A DNA stretch of 8,947 bases from CAYFJO01 sp964343305 (lineage in GTDB: Bacteria > Planctomycetota > Planctomycetia > Pirellulales > Pirellulaceae). Position 1 is the first letter of the stretch; each line of letters begins with the position of its first letter. The notes under the pieces are model-generated. The model was not told the DNA's origin, ran no database searches, and saw nothing but the letters and a program-made list of their open reading frames with translations. The translations under genes and the position numbers were made by a program. Positions 1 to 4,759 of this stretch are shown here, piece by piece. The DNA lies in assembly GCA_964343305.1 (NCBI GenBank), contig CAYFJO010000437.1, forward strand, positions 1 through 8,947, written 5' to 3'.

Positions 1-468
1 CCGTTGTGGGACATAACCGCAGGTTGCGATTTGACGCGCGAATCATCTTTTGAACTGATCGAGCATCACGCGTTTACCGGTTCCTTTTCTTGGCGTCTCA
101 AGGGCAACCATATTCGCTTTCGCGGTCGCAATTCCGCTGATGATCCGTTGCCCGCGTGCCAACCGATTCCAGCACGCAACGAACAAATTGAGCGTCTCGT
201 TGCCGCCCTTGACTTTCTCCGCGTTTGGGAATGGAGAACGGACTACAATCCTATGGAATGCGGACACACGGTCTGCGATGGCATGTCTTGGTCCTTCAAA
301 GCTTCGATTGCTGGTCGCGAATGCAAATCTGGCGGTGGCAACGCGTATCCTTCATTTGCCGATCCAACCAAATCCTCGATGGAACCTGAACGCTATGCCT
401 TTCTTGTATTCGCATTACGTTCAACGTTTGGTATCGAATATCCAGAATCCTTGACCCAGAACACATAA
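1..468 (+). CDS. Hypothetical protein, 5'-truncated by the window edge
   Basis: The frame is open from base 1 and ends with TAA at 466-468. A TTG at 4 could be read as a start, but the frame runs into the window edge, so the gene is probably cut off at its 5' end. At least 154 residues are visible. The C-terminal half has a conserved-looking block: a Trp-rich WEWR segment, then CDGMSWSF, then a GGGNAYPSF motif, then a hydrophobic FLVFALRSTFGIE end. This pattern (a WSL/WSF strand followed by SNAYP) fits my memory of small uncharacterised planctomycete proteins, but I cannot name a family or function. There is no signal peptide or membrane segment in the visible part. The gene is followed directly by repeat element X1 and looks like the first single-gene unit of the repeat-separated series. 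I am confident that it is coding and do not know its function. Confidence 0.7.
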   Translation, partial: PLWDITAGCDLTRESSFELIEHHAFTGSFSWRLKGNHIRFRGRNSADDPLPACQPIPARNEQIERLVAALDFLRVWEWRTDYNPMECGHTVCDGMSWSFKASIAGRECKSGGGNAYPSFADPTKSSMEPERYAFLVFALRSTFGIEYPESLTQNT

Positions 469-494
469 CGTGTTTCCGCTTCAAGTCCGACAAT

Positions 495-635
495 ACAGCA
501 TCTGCCGCAAAGGCCCTGCGAGCACGCCTTCGTCTTTCATTCCACGGGCGCTCGCGTAAAATTGGTTCTTGTGTTGTTCGACGTTTTCCGCTTCGTTCGG
601 GGCGGCGTCGGCAATGCTTCCCGTTTGGCCGCTCG
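495..635 (+). repeat. Intergenic repeat element X, copy 1
   Basis: This 141-bp non-coding element lies between the first two genes. Its left block (ACAGCAT, then GCAAAGGCCC at 507-516, then GCACGCCTTCG) matches element X3 at 3193-3235. Its right block from 580 (GACGTTTTCCGCTTCG, then TCGGGGCGGCGTCGG) matches X2 from 1980 in about 31 of 32 positions. It ends with GTTTGGC (623-629), 16 bases before the start codon at 646. An almost identical ACGTGTTTCCGCTTC also occurs at 468-482, just outside the element, making a 14-of-15 direct repeat around it. The copies are seen directly; the function is unknown. Confidence 0.7.
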
Positions 636-645
636 AATTGCTCAA

Positions 646-969
646 ATGCTCGATGTTCACATAGCGGATTCTTTCGAGGCCGCCGGGCAAGACGAACCAT
701 CGTGCTACTTCGCCCTTAACGTCCACGAGTTGATCTTCTGGCGAGACAACGTCCCGATAGAACGCTTTCCCATGCTTATGCGCATGCGAGACTATTGGGC
801 TGACGCAGATTTCGCAACATCCGAATTGCCGAAGGTAGTCGAGGAGATCCAATCTCTCATTGCTATACTCCCGCCGAACAATGCGGTGATTTCAACGCTC
901 GAACAGTTTCGCCACGCCTGTGAATCCGCAGTTTCATCCAATCGCAACTTGTATCTGATCTGCGATTGA
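646..969 (+). CDS. Small hypothetical protein, 107 residues
   Basis: This is a soluble, acidic protein without a signal peptide or membrane helix. The frame stays open upstream to 562, but that extension would translate repeat element X1, which recurs outside any gene at 1980-2035. ATG 646 is therefore the better start. No Shine-Dalgarno is visible in front of it (only GAATTGCTCAA). Visible features are a strand-rich N-terminus with CYFALNVHELIFW, a RFPMLMRMRDYW segment at about residues 42-53, an amphipathic helix (LPKVVEEIQSLIA) and a C-terminal helix ending LYLICD. The PMLxRMRDYxxDA pattern looks like a small uncharacterised family, but I cannot name it or its role. The gene is a single unit between elements X1 and Y1. 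The coding call is good and the function is unknown. Confidence 0.7.
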   Translation: MLDVHIADSFEAAGQDEPSCYFALNVHELIFWRDNVPIERFPMLMRMRDYWADADFATSELPKVVEEIQSLIAILPPNNAVISTLEQFRHACESAVSSNRNLYLICD

Positions 970-970
970 T

Positions 971-1004
971 CTACGTCGGCCAACACACGGCCGCACAGCG
1001 GAGT
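971..1004 (+). repeat. Left end of repeat element Y, copy 1
   Basis: This segment starts two bases after the preceding stop codon. It contains CGGCCAACACACGG and then GGCCGCACAGCGGAGT. Bases 986-1004 match 2650-2668 in 18 of 19 positions, which defines the left end of element Y. In copy 2 this end is directly continuous with the rest of Y. Here about 270 bp of extra DNA intervenes before the right part resumes at 1274. Confidence 0.6.
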
Positions 1005-1273
1005 CACCTTCGCCATAGTGCAATGGGCGGTGGCGTAATACAATCTAGCGTAATTCAACCGTTTATTCCTTCGGCACGGGCGGTGACGGCCGTGCCAACC
1101 GATGACCGGGCTTCCTTGCCCGTTGATCGAATGCGGATGGACGCCGCCTATTTGTTGGATCAGTGCGGTGTTGCGCCGTGCAGCTTTGACCTCGGGTCAC
1201 GGACTACTTCCCTTTGACGGCGCGGCGGCTCCCCGTGGCGCCGGGTCATCAGTGGATGGGCGCAAGGCCCCAA
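1005..1273. other. Non-coding, hairpin-rich DNA inside the compound Y1 element
   Basis: I see no convincing gene here. The reading frames through it are short, Arg/Pro/Gly-rich and unlike the neighbouring proteins. It holds several inverted repeats: GGCACGG (1073-1079) with CCGTGCC (1090-1096), TGACC (1187-1191) with GGTCA (1195-1199), and GGGC-TTCCTT-GCCC near 1108-1121. The run TGCGGATGGACGCCGCC near 1133-1149 resembles the reverse complement of the right end of Y (GGCGCCGCCCATCCGCA). A diverged, inverted Y copy may therefore be embedded here, which is weak inference. Confidence 0.45.
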
Positions 1274-1416
1274 GCTGATTTGCGGATCGGCGAGCCACCT
1301 GGAGGATCCGGGGCGCCGCTTAGTGGTGGAGAACGATCCACTCCGATAGAATCATTTCTGATTCAACAACCACGAAGGATGGAACGCGCGGCGCCGCCCA
1401 TCCGCATACGTTGGAC
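1274..1416 (+). repeat. Right part of repeat element Y, copy 1
   Basis: This aligns with Y copy 2 (about 2667-2801). Shared stretches are TTTGCGGAT, GGCG.GCCAC, GGGG.CGCCGCT.AGT and a 21-base block at 1386-1406 that is identical in both copies. The ends form an inverted repeat: TGCGGAT (1281-1287) with ATCCGCA (1400-1406). Internal hairpins pair different bases in the two copies (CCAC/GTGG here, ACTCAG/CTGAGT in copy 2), which suggests the structure is conserved. It is followed by GTTGGAC (1410-1416), 12 bases before the next start codon. Confidence 0.65.
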
Positions 1417-1428
1417 GAACAAAACCGA

Positions 1429-1827
1429 ATGAATTCCTGGGTGGAGGTAGTTGGTGCGCATCCTGTTGCTTCGGCGAACGACGACTATCCATGTCATCTA
1501 ATCGAAGTAATTGTCCACAACTGTAACGCGAAATTTGATGTCGGCGAGTTTACCCAAGAAATCCAAGGTAAGCCTCGCGAAAACTGGGAGGCACCGTACC
1601 TTGAACAGTTTTTGGATCATTCCGGTCGAAATGTCGTCGCGGATTGGTTCACGGTCGATGACCATGCAGATGTCTGGCATGGCGATGTTCGATTAGCATT
1701 CTTCTTACATAATGTTGATTTTTCTCGACCTTTGCTTACTCCTTTTCAAGCGATTGAGTTGCCGAATGAAACTTATTCGCCAGCCAGACTTCTCGACATT
1801 GAATTTTCTTACGACGTGCCAAGCTAA
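1429..1827 (+). CDS. Hypothetical protein, 132 residues
   Basis: ATG 1429 is preferred. A TTG six codons upstream (1411) lies inside the GTTGGAC heptamer at the end of repeat Y. There is no Shine-Dalgarno (ACGAACAAAACCGA precedes the start). The protein has no membrane or signal segment. Its layout is a strand-rich N-terminus (YPCHLIEVIVHNCNAKFDVG), then FTQEI and PRENWEAPYLEQFLD, then RLAFFLHNVDFSRPLLTPF at about residues 88-106, a LPNETYSPARL segment and an IEFSYDVPS tail. The NWxxPYxExFL and FFLHxxDFxxPLxTPxG-like blocks look like a small conserved family found in several bacterial phyla, but I know no assigned function. Immunity, toxin or enzyme roles would be guesses. The gene is a single unit between Y1 and X2, followed by GCGTTAGGC at 1829-1837. 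Confidence 0.7.
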   Translation: MNSWVEVVGAHPVASANDDYPCHLIEVIVHNCNAKFDVGEFTQEIQGKPRENWEAPYLEQFLDHSGRNVVADWFTVDDHADVWHGDVRLAFFLHNVDFSRPLLTPFQAIELPNETYSPARLLDIEFSYDVPS

Positions 1828-1979
1828 ACGCGCGTTAGGCATTTCCAATCTATTCGGAGCCAATGTGGGGCCTTAGTTGACGCGCTGCACCGCATGCCCG
1901 CTAAGCCGCCGCATCCGTGCGGCGGACGCCTTCGGATTCACTTCCAACCGCCGGTGTGGCACAATGATCTCGATTACTC
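1828..1979. other. Spacer with a GC-rich hairpin, left flank of element X2
   Basis: This stretch holds no gene. It contains a perfect 8-bp stem, CCGCCGCA (1906-1913) with TGCGGCGG (1918-1925), closed by the tetraloop TCCG and without a T-tract, so it is not a classic terminator. GCGTTAGGC lies right after the preceding stop codon. An imperfect partner (GCC..AGTTGACGCGC, about 1870-1885) pairs with GCGCGT at 1827-1833. The left block shared by X1 and X3 is not recognisable here. Confidence 0.45.
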
Positions 1980-2035
1980 GACGTTTTCCGCTTCGATCGG
2001 GGCGGCGTCGGGCATGCGTCCCCGTTGGACGGGCG
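1980..2035 (+). repeat. Intergenic repeat element X, copy 2 (right block)
   Basis: GACGTTTTCCGCTTCG, then TCGGGGCGGCGTCGGG, then CATGC are shared with X1 (580-618), and more loosely with X3 (3273-3310). The element ends with GTTGGAC (2024-2030). Its right edge abuts the 3' end of the minus-strand ORF6N gene at 2042, so relative to that gene it is a downstream element. Confidence 0.65.
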
Positions 2036-2041
2036 TAGCTC

Positions 2042-2599
2042 TCACTCTTTGTCGTCATCGCCGACGTGAAACCCGATCTTTCGTTTTGGTTTCTCGGGCG
2101 GAGGCTCCATCAGTTGCCGCAGCACTTGGGTGATCGCTTTAATCTGGTCATCGTGGAATTGAACTGTTTCCGTCAGTTTCATGAGCTGTTCCACGAGTTC
2201 CCCTGGCGTTGCCATTAACCGTCGCAGTTCTAGAAACGTCCGAATGATTTCGATGTTCACCCGTGTTGCAGTCGGCGACTTCAAGACGCTCGACAACATC
2301 GCGACGCCATGCTCGGTAAATACCCAGGGTCGTTTCTGTCGTCCGCCACGACCCGTCTTTGATATCACAATTTGTGATATCAAAGACGTAAACTCCTGTG
2401 ACGTAACCTGAAACGCGAAATCTTCGGGGAACCGATCCGCGTTTCTTTTGACCGCCTGATTCAGCGCGGCGGTGGTGACACCGTAAAGCCTTGCCAGATC
2501 TGCATCGAGCATGACTCGTTGTCCACGAACCACGTGAATGGCTTGTTCGATTTCTTCGCGAGTAACAGTAACGTCTGCAGTTTTCTTCTTCTTTGCCAT
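2042..2599 (-). CDS. ORF6N domain-containing DNA-binding protein
   Basis: This 185-residue protein has an N-terminal ORF6N domain at about residues 14-105. Hallmarks are VRGQRVMLDADLARLYGV at 24-41, LNQAVKRNADRFPEDFAFQ at 46-64, LISQIVISK at 73-81, GRGGRQKRPWVFTEHGVAM at 83-101 and LSSVL. A helical segment (VNIEIIRTFLELRRL, 114-128) and a predicted coiled coil with a charged tail follow. ORF6N domains occur in phage and bacterial proteins (KilA-N-associated) and are thought to bind DNA; no specific target is known here. The start at 2599 (MAKKKK) is chosen because the upstream extension to 2692 translates repeat Y2. No Shine-Dalgarno is seen. The gene is the only minus-strand member of the repeat-separated series and carries a 35-bp perfect palindrome inside its coding sequence (2354-2388). 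The domain call is firm and the biological role is unknown. Confidence 0.9.
   Translation of the reverse strand: MAKKKKTADVTVTREEIEQAIHVVRGQRVMLDADLARLYGVTTAALNQAVKRNADRFPEDFAFQVTSQEFTSLISQIVISKTGRGGRQKRPWVFTEHGVAMLSSVLKSPTATRVNIEIIRTFLELRRLMATPGELVEQLMKLTETVQFHDDQIKAITQVLRQLMEPPPEKPKRKIGFHVGDDDKE
2354..2388. repeat. 35-bp perfect palindrome inside the ORF6N gene
   Basis: CGTCTTTGATATCACAA (2354-2370) and TTGTGATATCAAAGACG (2372-2388) are exact inverted copies with a single central T. The palindrome lies in the codons for residues 70-82 of the ORF6N protein (TSLISQIVISKT). It could be a DNA-binding site, a transcript hairpin or coincidence with a conserved peptide. Confidence 0.9.
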
Positions 2600-2635
2600 T
2601 TCAGGAGCATACGAAATTGAAGGTCTAACGCAAGT

Positions 2636-2801
2636 CAGTCGCCCAACGGCACGGCCGCAGAGCGGAGTTGATTTTGCGGATAGGCGGGCCACTCAGATTA
2701 TCGGGGTCGCCGCTGAGTAGTGAAGACGGATCCAATTCGGTAGAATTCAACAGAATTCAAACTCCACTCAGCAATGGCAAGCGCGGCGCCGCCCATCCGC
2801 A
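2636..2801 (+). repeat. Intergenic repeat element Y, copy 2
   Basis: This is a full-looking copy of Y. The left end is CAGTCGCCCAACGG, followed by CACGGCCGCAGAGCGGAGT (2650-2668), shared with 986-1004. The body and right end match 1274-1406, including a 21-base identical block at 2781-2801. TGCGGATAGGCGG (2675-2687) pairs with CCGCCCATCCGCA (2789-2801) at 12 of 13 positions, so most of the element is one large imperfect palindrome. An internal hairpin joins ACTCAG (2691-2696) and CTGAGT (2713-2718). GTCTAAC at 2623-2629, just outside, reads GTTAGAC on the minus strand, 23 bases before the ORF6N start codon. Confidence 0.7.
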
Positions 2802-2825
2802 CACCCTAGCGGGCCAGCTATCGAG

Positions 2826-3191
2826 ATGTTCACTCTCTCATACATGACCGAGTACGAGCGATTTCTACGCAAGGCATGGCTAGCGCGTCCGCACTTGAGT
2901 GACGAAGAACTGTACGATCGATTCTATGTTGGTTCAGGAATTCGCCGTGACATTCCGTGTCGTGTGCGCCGTGAACTAATCGATGCACTGGGGGAGGGTC
3001 TCGATTCGCTGTATCCAAGCGATAATCTCGCATTCGCAGTTGAGGATGTGGATTTTGCCGACGTGCTTTTTCGAATGGAACGCGAGTTTGGTATCGCGAT
3101 TCCACTCGAGACCATTCCAGGTGAAATTGACGGCACTTTCGACTCTATCGTTCGCTATGTCTCACAAGCACTGAACGGCAAAGGCCCCTAA
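2826..3191 (+). CDS. Small protein with acyl-carrier-like C-terminal half, no carrier serine
   Basis: The protein has 121 residues from ATG 2826; ATG 2844 (MTEYERFLRK) is an equally good start, and neither has a Shine-Dalgarno. The N-terminal 60 residues are charged and helical (LSDEELYDRFY, VRRELIDALG). Residues 62-113 resemble the acyl carrier protein fold: LYPSDNL, then VEDVDFADVLFRMEREFGIAIP, then a GTFDSIVRYV closing helix. In true carrier proteins the corresponding motif is D-S-L, with the serine bearing phosphopantetheine. Here the position reads DFA, so attachment is not expected. It may be an ACP-fold relative used structurally, similar to other short ACP-like proteins with a lost serine. 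The gene is a single unit between Y2 and X3. Its last codons (GGC AAA GGC CCC TAA) share GCAAAGGCCC with the adjoining element. The fold call is inference. Confidence 0.7.
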   Translation: MFTLSYMTEYERFLRKAWLARPHLSDEELYDRFYVGSGIRRDIPCRVRRELIDALGEGLDSLYPSDNLAFAVEDVDFADVLFRMEREFGIAIPLETIPGEIDGTFDSIVRYVSQALNGKGP

Positions 3192-3192
3192 A

Positions 3193-3328
3193 ACAGCATT
3201 GTCGCAAAGGCCCTTCGGCCACACCTTCGCTCTTGCTTCAATGCTGGTCCCATTGGAAAATCAACTTAGTTCGACGCTCCTTGCCTTCGATGAGGGCGGT
3301 GTCGGGCATTCAACCCGTCGGGCGACTC
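3193..3328 (+). repeat. Intergenic repeat element X, copy 3
   Basis: This 136-bp element matches X1 in the left block (ACAGCATT, GCAAAGGCCC at 3204-3213, CACACCTTCG) and in the right block (TTCGACG, CCTTCGATGAGGGCGG, TGTCGGGCAT). It ends with CCCGTCGGGCGACTCAG (3314-3330), which is close to the reverse complement of the left end of Y2 (CAGTCGCCCAACGG). The heptamer GTCGGGC is at 3317-3323, eight bases before the next start codon. The small hairpin GGCC-CTTC-GGCC is at 3209-3220. Confidence 0.65.
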
Positions 3329-3331
3329 AGT

Positions 3332-4051
3332 GTGGAATCGCTTGATGCCCACATTCAGAACCTAAAGTCACACGACCATTCTACGCGCGAGTCGGCCGCT
3401 CAAGCTCTGCACAACGTTGGCGCACATGCACACTCCGCTGTCCCAGCATTGCTGGAGGCGCTACTTTCCGAACCAGATGCGTGCCCTTGGGTTGGCACGG
3501 CAATCGTCACGCTTCAGCCAACTGTTGGCAACATTCCAAAGTTGCGAGAGGCACTCCACAGCGCAAACGATCACGTTCGTTTTTGGGCCGCCCGCGCAAT
3601 TGTAAGGCTTGGACCCGACGCCTCTCCCCTCATCCCTGACCTCATTGGATTGCTTTGTGATCCGCATCATCCGGTCACGGACTCAGTTGTCTGGGCTCTG
3701 GGCTCCATTGACCGCGAAGCGATCCCGCCACTGATCGATGCTGCCAACGGCGAGGATTTGCAATTGCAATTACGCGCAATTCTGGCACTCGGTCGTTACC
3801 CAGAACACATCGCATCAAAACTACCAACGATTTTGAACGCTCTCGATGCCGACGATCCTGAAGTCCGTAACTGTGCGGCACGCGCAATCTGTTCGTTGGC
3901 TCAATCCGCGCATCCCAACGCCACAATCCACGATGATGTATCACACGCAACCTTGGTGGACACTGTTGAACGTATTATTGCCGACCCCTCAATCGACATT
4001 GAACCTGATTGGCCGCAACGTATCCTTGGCTGGCTCAGAGGCAGCGCGTAG
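3332..4051 (+). CDS. HEAT-repeat protein
   Basis: The protein has 239 residues from GTG 3332. The frame is open back to ATG 3233, but that extension (and an internal ATG at 3290) translates repeat element X3, so the later start is preferred. No Shine-Dalgarno is visible. The protein is a chain of about five HEAT/PBS-lyase-type helical repeats. Examples are ESAAQALHNVGAHAHSAVPALLEAL, VRFWAARAIVRLGPDASPLIPDLIGLL, VTDSVVWALGSIDREAIPPLIDA and VRNCAARAICSLAQ, which show the A-A-x-A-L-x-x-(L/I)-G core. A short tail ends WPQRILGWLRGSA. Such proteins act as protein-protein scaffolds; some homologues work on phycobilin-type lyases, but nothing here supports enzymatic activity. There is no signal peptide, so it is probably cytoplasmic. 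It closes the repeat-separated gene series: no X or Y element is recognised after it. Confidence 0.85.
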   Translation: MESLDAHIQNLKSHDHSTRESAAQALHNVGAHAHSAVPALLEALLSEPDACPWVGTAIVTLQPTVGNIPKLREALHSANDHVRFWAARAIVRLGPDASPLIPDLIGLLCDPHHPVTDSVVWALGSIDREAIPPLIDAANGEDLQLQLRAILALGRYPEHIASKLPTILNALDADDPEVRNCAARAICSLAQSAHPNATIHDDVSHATLVDTVERIIADPSIDIEPDWPQRILGWLRGSA

Positions 4052-4230
4052 CTGTCGCACAACTTGAACATAGAACATCGGCAGACCCTCATGACACTCG
4101 AATCCACGGAGTTCGCGGATGCTCCAAGGAATGCGGCTAGCGGCTCAGATGAACTTCGACTTACCAGGCTTGAAATCTTGTAGTCGCTCTCAATCGCTGT
4201 TGATCGGCGTCCAGACACCCTCGCTTTGGC
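4052..4230. other. Spacer between convergent genes, nothing recognised
   Basis: This 179 bp separates the HEAT gene from the 3' end of the minus-strand membrane protein gene. I see no convincing gene, no strong hairpin with a T-tract and no copy of the X or Y repeats. It marks the apparent right border of the repeat-rich segment. Confidence 0.4.
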
Positions 4231-4719
4231 TCACGACAGCGATTCTTGAGCTTTTGACTCGTCGGATTGGGGGCGTTGCTGATCAGTCGACGGAAAGGTG
4301 AGACAAAGAAGCGGAATGACAGCAGCAGCGAATCCAACCAACGCTCCAACTCCGAGAGTCGCTTTGCCGCTAGACAAAGCAAGCACGATGGTAAGACCGA
4401 TCCAGACTACGGCAACGATTGCGGTCATCCATTCGACAATACGCGGGATTGCAAACATCTCGGAGTTGCCCATCAGTTGAAGCACGCTGGATGCGATCGC
4501 AATGCCAATGATAAACCAAAGTGGCGTTTGGAAAAACAATGTTACGTGGCCGTTGAGTCCTGTTAGAGTGATGGTCATTTCACCCAACGCCGAGTTGAAC
4601 ATGTCACCTAAGCCGCCTTCCATCCTTGCCCCGTGAATGGTCATCCACGCGAGAGGGAGTGAAACCAATCCGGCAACGATGGCTATCACCAATGCGGTAT
4701 TCTTTTGCGGTTGTGTCAT
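4231..4719 (-). CDS. Four-helix integral membrane protein of unknown function
   Basis: This 162-residue protein has four predicted transmembrane segments: residues about 9-28 (ALVIAIVAGLVSLPLAWMTI), 65-83 (TPLWFIIGIAIASSVLQLM), 94-115 (IVEWMTAIVAVVWIGLTIVL) and 121-142 (TLGVGALVGFAAAVIPLLCL). A hydrophilic loop (HGARMEGGLGDMF and following) lies between helices 1 and 2. The C-terminal tail (about 143-162) is charged, rich in Gln, Ser and Asp. The start is supported by a perfect GGAGG on the minus strand (4730-4734), 10 bases upstream. The gene lies 40 bp downstream of eda on the same strand, so the two may be co-transcribed, though nothing links the functions. I do not recognise a named family. 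Coding status is strong and the role is unknown. Confidence 0.8.
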   Translation of the reverse strand: MTQPQKNTALVIAIVAGLVSLPLAWMTIHGARMEGGLGDMFNSALGEMTITLTGLNGHVTLFFQTPLWFIIGIAIASSVLQLMGNSEMFAIPRIVEWMTAIVAVVWIGLTIVLALSSGKATLGVGALVGFAAAVIPLLCLTFPSTDQQRPQSDESKAQESLS

Positions 4720-4729
4720 TCTTTCACTT

Positions 4730-4734
4730 CCTCC
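4730..4734 (-). promoter_or_regulatory. Shine-Dalgarno of the four-helix membrane protein gene
   Basis: The plus strand reads CCTCC, giving GGAGG on the coding strand 10 bases before the ATG at 4719. It fixes the start and contrasts with the genes left of 4051, which lack such a site. Confidence 0.75.
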
Positions 4735-4759
4735 GTGGGATGGAAACCATTAAACGTTT

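Noticed and set aside
562..645. N-terminal extension of the 107-residue hypothetical protein
   Set aside because: These codons translate repeat X1, which recurs in non-coding positions elsewhere; ATG 646 after the repeat is the better start.
296..852. Minus-strand open frames across X1 and its flanking genes
   Set aside because: They run antisense to the first two genes, and the similar peptide in X2 and X3 is broken by stops, as expected of translated repeats rather than genes.
966..1432. Two plus-strand open frames across the compound Y element
   Set aside because: They are rich in Arg, Pro and Gly, have no ribosome site, overlap repeats shared with other spacers, and show no domain pattern.
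495..3328. CRISPR array
   Set aside because: The repeats are 55-170 bp, diverged, widely spaced and separated by genes rather than by uniform short spacers; no cas gene is present.
3233..3331. N-terminal extension of the HEAT-repeat protein
   Set aside because: It translates repeat X3; the HEAT pattern begins right after GTG 3332.
4119..4301. Short plus-strand open frame before the membrane protein gene
   Set aside because: It overlaps the 3' end of the well-supported minus-strand gene and has no start signals or protein-like pattern.
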